Assembly: GCF_021991875.1 (NCBI RefSeq)
Contig: NZ_JAHLKR010000001.1
Location: forward strand, 163,148 to 227,147
Direction of reading: 5' to 3'
Source: Mycetohabitans sp. B8
GTDB taxonomy: Bacteria > Pseudomonadota > Gammaproteobacteria > Burkholderiales > Burkholderiaceae
Length of the DNA stretch: 64,000 bases
A program made the translations under genes and the position numbers. Shown here one piece after another: positions 62,275 to 64,000 of the stretch; within the stretch, counting starts at the first letter, position 1; every line of letters starts with the position of its first letter. Below the pieces are notes generated by a model. That model made no database searches. It was not told where the DNA came from and worked only from the letters and a program-made list of their open reading frames with translations.

Positions 62275-62937
62275 ATGTGCAGAATGAATGCAATTGTGTT
62301 GATGCTTTTGTTTACGCTTGTATCAGCACCTGTTTGGTCGGATATTGGTCAATACACTACGGCTACGTCCACTCCGCAGGACGGGGTAATGCGAGTTCAG
62401 GGAATCCAAATTACGGACATCGTGGCAGAAGATACTGCTTGTCCTGAAAATGGTCGTATAGCAAGAGATGCCAATGGAACGCCCCTCTTTTGTCAGTCTG
62501 GTCGCTGGTCCTACGCAACCGCCAGCGGGGGAAGATATGTTTGTTTTGGGCACAAAGAATGTGGTTTCTCAACTAAATATAAAAAGGATGGCGAAATTAC
62601 TATGCTCCATTTAATCAAGAGAAATGAATCAAAGAGGACGCAGTGGTTCATGATTAGCAGTATTCCCAAAGAATACGATCATGGAGTATGTCGTGTGAAA
62701 GGTTATGTGTCTAAAGAAAAGCCGGAGGCATGGCTGGGGGATGATATTAAATTGACGGAGCTTGAAAAAGCAGGTGAATATGGTCTTCTAAAAAATGGAG
62801 ATCGCGGTTGCAGCGTAATCATTCCCGTTACGCCTGGGTCATTTGGAACACTTTCGATTAGTAATGTTTCTAGAGAAAAAGACGGCTCGGAGATTGGCAT
62901 GGGTAATTGGACATATCATGTCTCTATATATGAGTAA
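62275..62937 (+). CDS. Secreted protein with shufflon/PilV-tip-like motif
   Basis: The 220-residue product has a signal peptide (MNAIVLMLLFTLVSAPVWSD). Residues about 55-80 read CPENGRIARDANGTPLFCQS then GRWSYA, the Cys-x-x-Gly-xx-A-xxxxG-xxL-xC-xxG-x-W pattern of PilV shufflon tip segments and related minor-pilin adhesins. The remaining roughly 140 residues match nothing I know and contain three further Cys. There is no prepilin peptidase site, so this is not a full PilV. Codon use is much more A/T-rich than the core genes, suggesting acquisition by transfer. It may be a detached adhesin or effector-like module. Start at ATG 62275 (GAGG upstream) or 62284. Confidence 0.6.
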   Translation: MCRMNAIVLMLLFTLVSAPVWSDIGQYTTATSTPQDGVMRVQGIQITDIVAEDTACPENGRIARDANGTPLFCQSGRWSYATASGGRYVCFGHKECGFSTKYKKDGEITMLHLIKRNESKRTQWFMISSIPKEYDHGVCRVKGYVSKEKPEAWLGDDIKLTELEKAGEYGLLKNGDRGCSVIIPVTPGSFGTLSISNVSREKDGSEIGMGNWTYHVSIYE

Positions 62938-63273
62938 GCGATTTTAAATAATTAATATCATGTGCTGCTATGGATAGTGTTCGGGGTGGTATTTGTGCAA
63001 CTCTTGATTAACCTCATGGAGTGATGCTTCTAGTATGGGTGGTGTAAGCAGTAGGTGGTGCATACGCTGTTAGCCTGTCACTGTCTTTCACCACCTAAGT
63101 CATACGACTTGCCGATTGTTTCTACATAATGACGGAAAGACGTACCTGAGTGAATTGCGAAGAATACTATGCTCAACAAAGGCTGGATGTAAGCCGGTAT
63201 CTATCCCATTCGAGCAGGTTGTGAAGAATGTTATGGGAGAGACTTTGCTCAATATGAACAACGGGGTTAATAT
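62938..63273. other. A/T-rich intergenic stretch
   Basis: No gene or clear motif seen in about 335 bases between two A/T-rich open frames. It may hold the promoter of the lipoprotein gene. Confidence 0.4.
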
Positions 63274-63570
63274 TTGAACAATTACAATAAATTACTTGCT
63301 GCTATAGTTCTGGCTTTTACTCAATACGGCTGCGGAGGAGGCGGTGGTGACGTATCCAGTCCTGTAACGGATGCTCAAGGGGCCTATGGTGGTCAAACCA
63401 ACAAGAATCAAGATTTAGTCGCTGTGGTTCTCGATGACGGTTCGTTCTACGCGCTCTATGTGAATCCAAACAGTTCTGGATTTAATGGGGTAATCATAGG
63501 TAGTCGGCCCTGCAAAAAGGTTGAGATGCTGTTGCGGTCAGGCGCAGAAGTCGCTCGAGGGGTTGCGTAA
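63274..63570 (+). CDS. Short lipoprotein, probably truncated by IS insertion
   Basis: A TTG start gives 98 residues. A lipobox-like stretch (FTQYGCGGGGGD) would place lipidated Cys at about residue 20. The rest contains AQGAYGGQTNKNQDLVAVVL then DDGSFYALYVN, which resembles small Burkholderiales/Neisseriaceae lipoproteins with a repeated LDDG-x-Y motif. After GVIIGS the sequence changes character (RPCKKVEMLLRSGAEVARGVA) and ends; that tail may be the left end of the adjacent IS5-type element. If so the gene is broken. Confidence 0.5.
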   Translation: MNNYNKLLAAIVLAFTQYGCGGGGGDVSSPVTDAQGAYGGQTNKNQDLVAVVLDDGSFYALYVNPNSSGFNGVIIGSRPCKKVEMLLRSGAEVARGVA

Positions 63571-63609
63571 CTCCCAGAAAGATAATCCAATAGGGGCAAT
63601 TTCTGGGAG
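63571..63609. repeat. 10-bp inverted repeat upstream of the transposase
   Basis: CTCCCAGAAA at 63571-63580 pairs perfectly with TTTCTGGGAG at 63600-63609. It sits 15 bases before the transposase ATG and could block read-through from outside promoters or sequester the start region. Confidence 0.6.
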
Positions 63610-63624
63610 TTTTCAATACTGCCG

Positions 63625-64000
63625 ATGAGCACGAGCCAGACAAGTTCTTGTGGGACACCGGATTTTTTTCGTAGCCGCCTGGACGCGATGATTGATCTAC
63701 GGCACCCGCTTGCGGTGCTGGCCACGCGTATGCCATGGAGCACGATTGAAGCGACGCTTGTCCCGCTGTTTGAGCGGCGCACGCACGAAGGTCTAAGCAG
63801 CACAGTGCCCGATCTGTTCGGGATGGCGCCCAAGCTGGCTGGCGCCGGTGTAAGCGTAGCCGGACGTCCTCGACTGCCAATTCGATTGATGGTGGGACTG
63901 CTCTATCTGAAGCATGCCTACAACGAAAGTGATGAGTCGGTGTGCGAGCGCTGGGCACAGGACGTGTACTTTCAGTTCTTCTGCGGTGAGCAGTACTTTC
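63625..64000 (+). mobile_element. IS5-family transposase (partial, runs off window)
   Basis: The ATG at 63625 begins a frame open to the end of the window (125 codons): FRSRLDAMIDLRHPLAVLAT, RPRLPIRLMVGLLYLKHAYN then ESDESVCERWAQDVYFQFFC. These are typical of IS5-family transposases, whose N-terminal DUF772-like domain carries LPIRLMVGLLYLKH. The DDE catalytic core lies beyond the window. The left end of the element is probably near 63505, inside the lipoprotein frame, but the terminal inverted repeat cannot be confirmed without the right end. Confidence 0.85.

Overview
The window is chromosomal DNA of a high-GC betaproteobacterium of the Burkholderia lineage. Gene content and order support this: gspD-E-F / gspC / gspG-H, gidA-gidB-parA-parB followed by atpIBEFHAGDC, then fadD, hemE, priA, putA, and a glycine-riboswitch-controlled gcvTHP operon. 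Many loci that are normally intact are reduced to short, frameshifted or fused remnants. This points to a strain under genome reduction, for example a host-associated or endofungal Burkholderia relative such as Mycetohabitans. The species assignment is inference.

Layout. 1-6.6 kb: type II secretion genes (gspH partial, gspG, gspC on the opposite strand, gspF, gspE, gspD). 7-9 kb: a lytic transglycosylase, a collapsed cobW pseudogene and hupB. 9-11 kb: mnmC. 11.07-11.46 kb: an AT-rich non-coding stretch with two perfect DnaA boxes where gene polarity changes, my best candidate for the chromosomal origin. 11.5-17.2 kb: a MarR remnant, a CPA2-type antiporter, ybdK, a MarR regulator with a Cys-rich tail, an Old Yellow Enzyme remnant and a SET-domain protein. 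17.2-21.8 kb: a TctE/TctD-type two-component pair, a DUF3717 protein, phhB, a CYTH protein, a GMC oxidoreductase remnant and a BetR-type response regulator. 21.8-23.9 kb: a gene graveyard with the remains of a branched-chain amino acid ABC transporter. 23.8-28.5 kb: two perfect parS sites with gidA-gidB-parA-parB. 28.5-29.5 kb: an internally shortened ion transporter. 29.7-37.2 kb: the complete F1Fo ATP synthase operon, ended by a strong terminator.

37.4-49.9 kb: an acyl-CoA ligase, a transposase remnant, a hairpin-dense candidate ncRNA on the minus strand, a cyclohexadienyl dehydratase remnant, hemE, priA, putA and an orphan branched-chain amino acid binding protein. 50.0-57.5 kb (minus strand): sdaA, a truncated alginate lyase, and gcvP-gcvH-gcvT behind a tandem glycine riboswitch. 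57.5-60.8 kb (minus strand): two fused gene remnants, a Rep-type helicase and a membrane-anchored cytochrome c. 61.2 kb: tRNA-Arg(CCG), followed by an A/T-rich segment that looks acquired. It holds a secreted protein with a shufflon-like motif, a short lipoprotein apparently cut by an IS, and the start of an IS5-family transposase that runs off the window.

Functional themes. Chromosome replication and segregation are grouped near the candidate origin. Energy generation is represented by ATP synthase, cytochrome c and PutA. Glycine and serine are catabolised by the GCV system and SdaA. At least ten decayed loci suggest loss of nutrient uptake and redox flexibility.
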